DNA of 49,174 nucleotides from Alphaproteobacteria bacterium HGW-Alphaproteobacteria-14 (GTDB lineage: Bacteria; Pseudomonadota; Alphaproteobacteria; Sphingomonadales; Sphingomonadaceae): NCBI GenBank assembly GCA_002842925.1, contig PHEL01000006.1:1-49174 (forward strand), given 5' to 3'. The notes below the pieces were generated by a model. It worked only from the letters and a program-made list of their open reading frames with translations. It made no database searches and had not been told where the DNA came from. Positions 49,109 through 49,174 of the stretch are shown in pieces. A program made the translations under genes and the position numbers. Position 1 is the first letter of the stretch; every line of letters starts with the position of its first letter.

Positions 49109-49174
49109 GGGGATTCCCATGGGGCTGATTTTCTGATTCAGAGTCGCGAGCCGAAGGAGGTTTGTGATGGCTGG
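49109..49174 (+). mobile_element. Possible left end of an insertion sequence with a transposase start
   Basis: Just after the PilZ stop codon the sequence GGGGCTGATTTTCTGATTCA appears, then a ribosome-binding site AAGGAGG at 49154-49160 and ATG at 49167. The terminal pattern recalls inverted-repeat ends of IS elements in this order. The window stops eight bases into the reading frame, so neither the element nor the transposase can be confirmed. Confidence 0.25.
49167..49174 (+). CDS. 5' end of a gene cut by the window edge
   Basis: ATGGCTGG follows a strong ribosome-binding site (AAGGAGG) six bases upstream. Only two codons are visible, so the product cannot be named. Confidence 0.4.

Overview
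The window is GC-rich, densely packed bacterial chromosome. The gene order and protein types (an aa3 cytochrome oxidase operon running ctaD-ctaB-ctaG-ctaE-DUF983-SURF1-thrC, class I lysyl-tRNA synthetase, rplU-rpmA, yfgM-bamB, a short SURF1) point to an alphaproteobacterium of the order Sphingomonadales, most likely an Erythrobacter/Porphyrobacter-type organism. That placement is inference from remembered gene content and was not searched. No rRNA, tRNA, CRISPR array, prophage or complete insertion sequence is visible.

Layout. 1-5397: respiratory aa3 oxidase operon with its heme, copper and SURF1 assembly factors, followed by thrC and an rRNA-methyltransferase-like gene. 7720-10172: folB, a small Rossmann-like gene and the molybdopterin genes moaA, moaD and moaE. 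10180-11923: a small membrane protein with an FNR-type operator in its promoter, convergent with a four-cysteine FNR-type regulator that is translationally coupled to an upstream lipoprotein gene. 12158-12825: rplU-rpmA, then a strikingly structured RNA region (12857-12939) before a GNAT gene. 13755-17099: TetR regulator, YgfZ, PyrC, RarD. 17100-17398: a divergent spacer with three successive hairpins ending in a U-tract, a small-RNA candidate. 17399-25520: lipoprotein, AstD-like dehydrogenase, SelO AMPylase, hydrolase, glycosyltransferase, YfgM-like and BamB (outer-membrane assembly). 25680-30266: polytopic ICMT-like methyltransferase, GshA, RsmE, UbiA. 30437-34846: ABC exporter whose permease/M1-peptidase fusion is broken into two reading frames. 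34843-39794: SixA-like phosphatase lacking its second histidine motif, DinG-like helicase, LysRS. 39803-46124: DUF1003 protein, prolyl-hydroxylase-like oxygenase, cytochrome b561, repeat-rich RcnB-like protein, EttA, M28 peptidase. 46129-48379: an operon of a four-helix membrane protein, an exported RidA and a membrane-anchored M19 dipeptidase. 48629-49174: PilZ protein and what may be the edge of a mobile element.

Most of the window is housekeeping. The parts that deserve attention are the FNR operator/regulator pair at 10.2-11.4 kb, the riboswitch-like RNA after rpmA, the small-RNA candidate at 17.2-17.34 kb, the exported RidA-dipeptidase operon, and two neighbouring genes (31.3-35.3 kb) that both appear to have lost internal segments.
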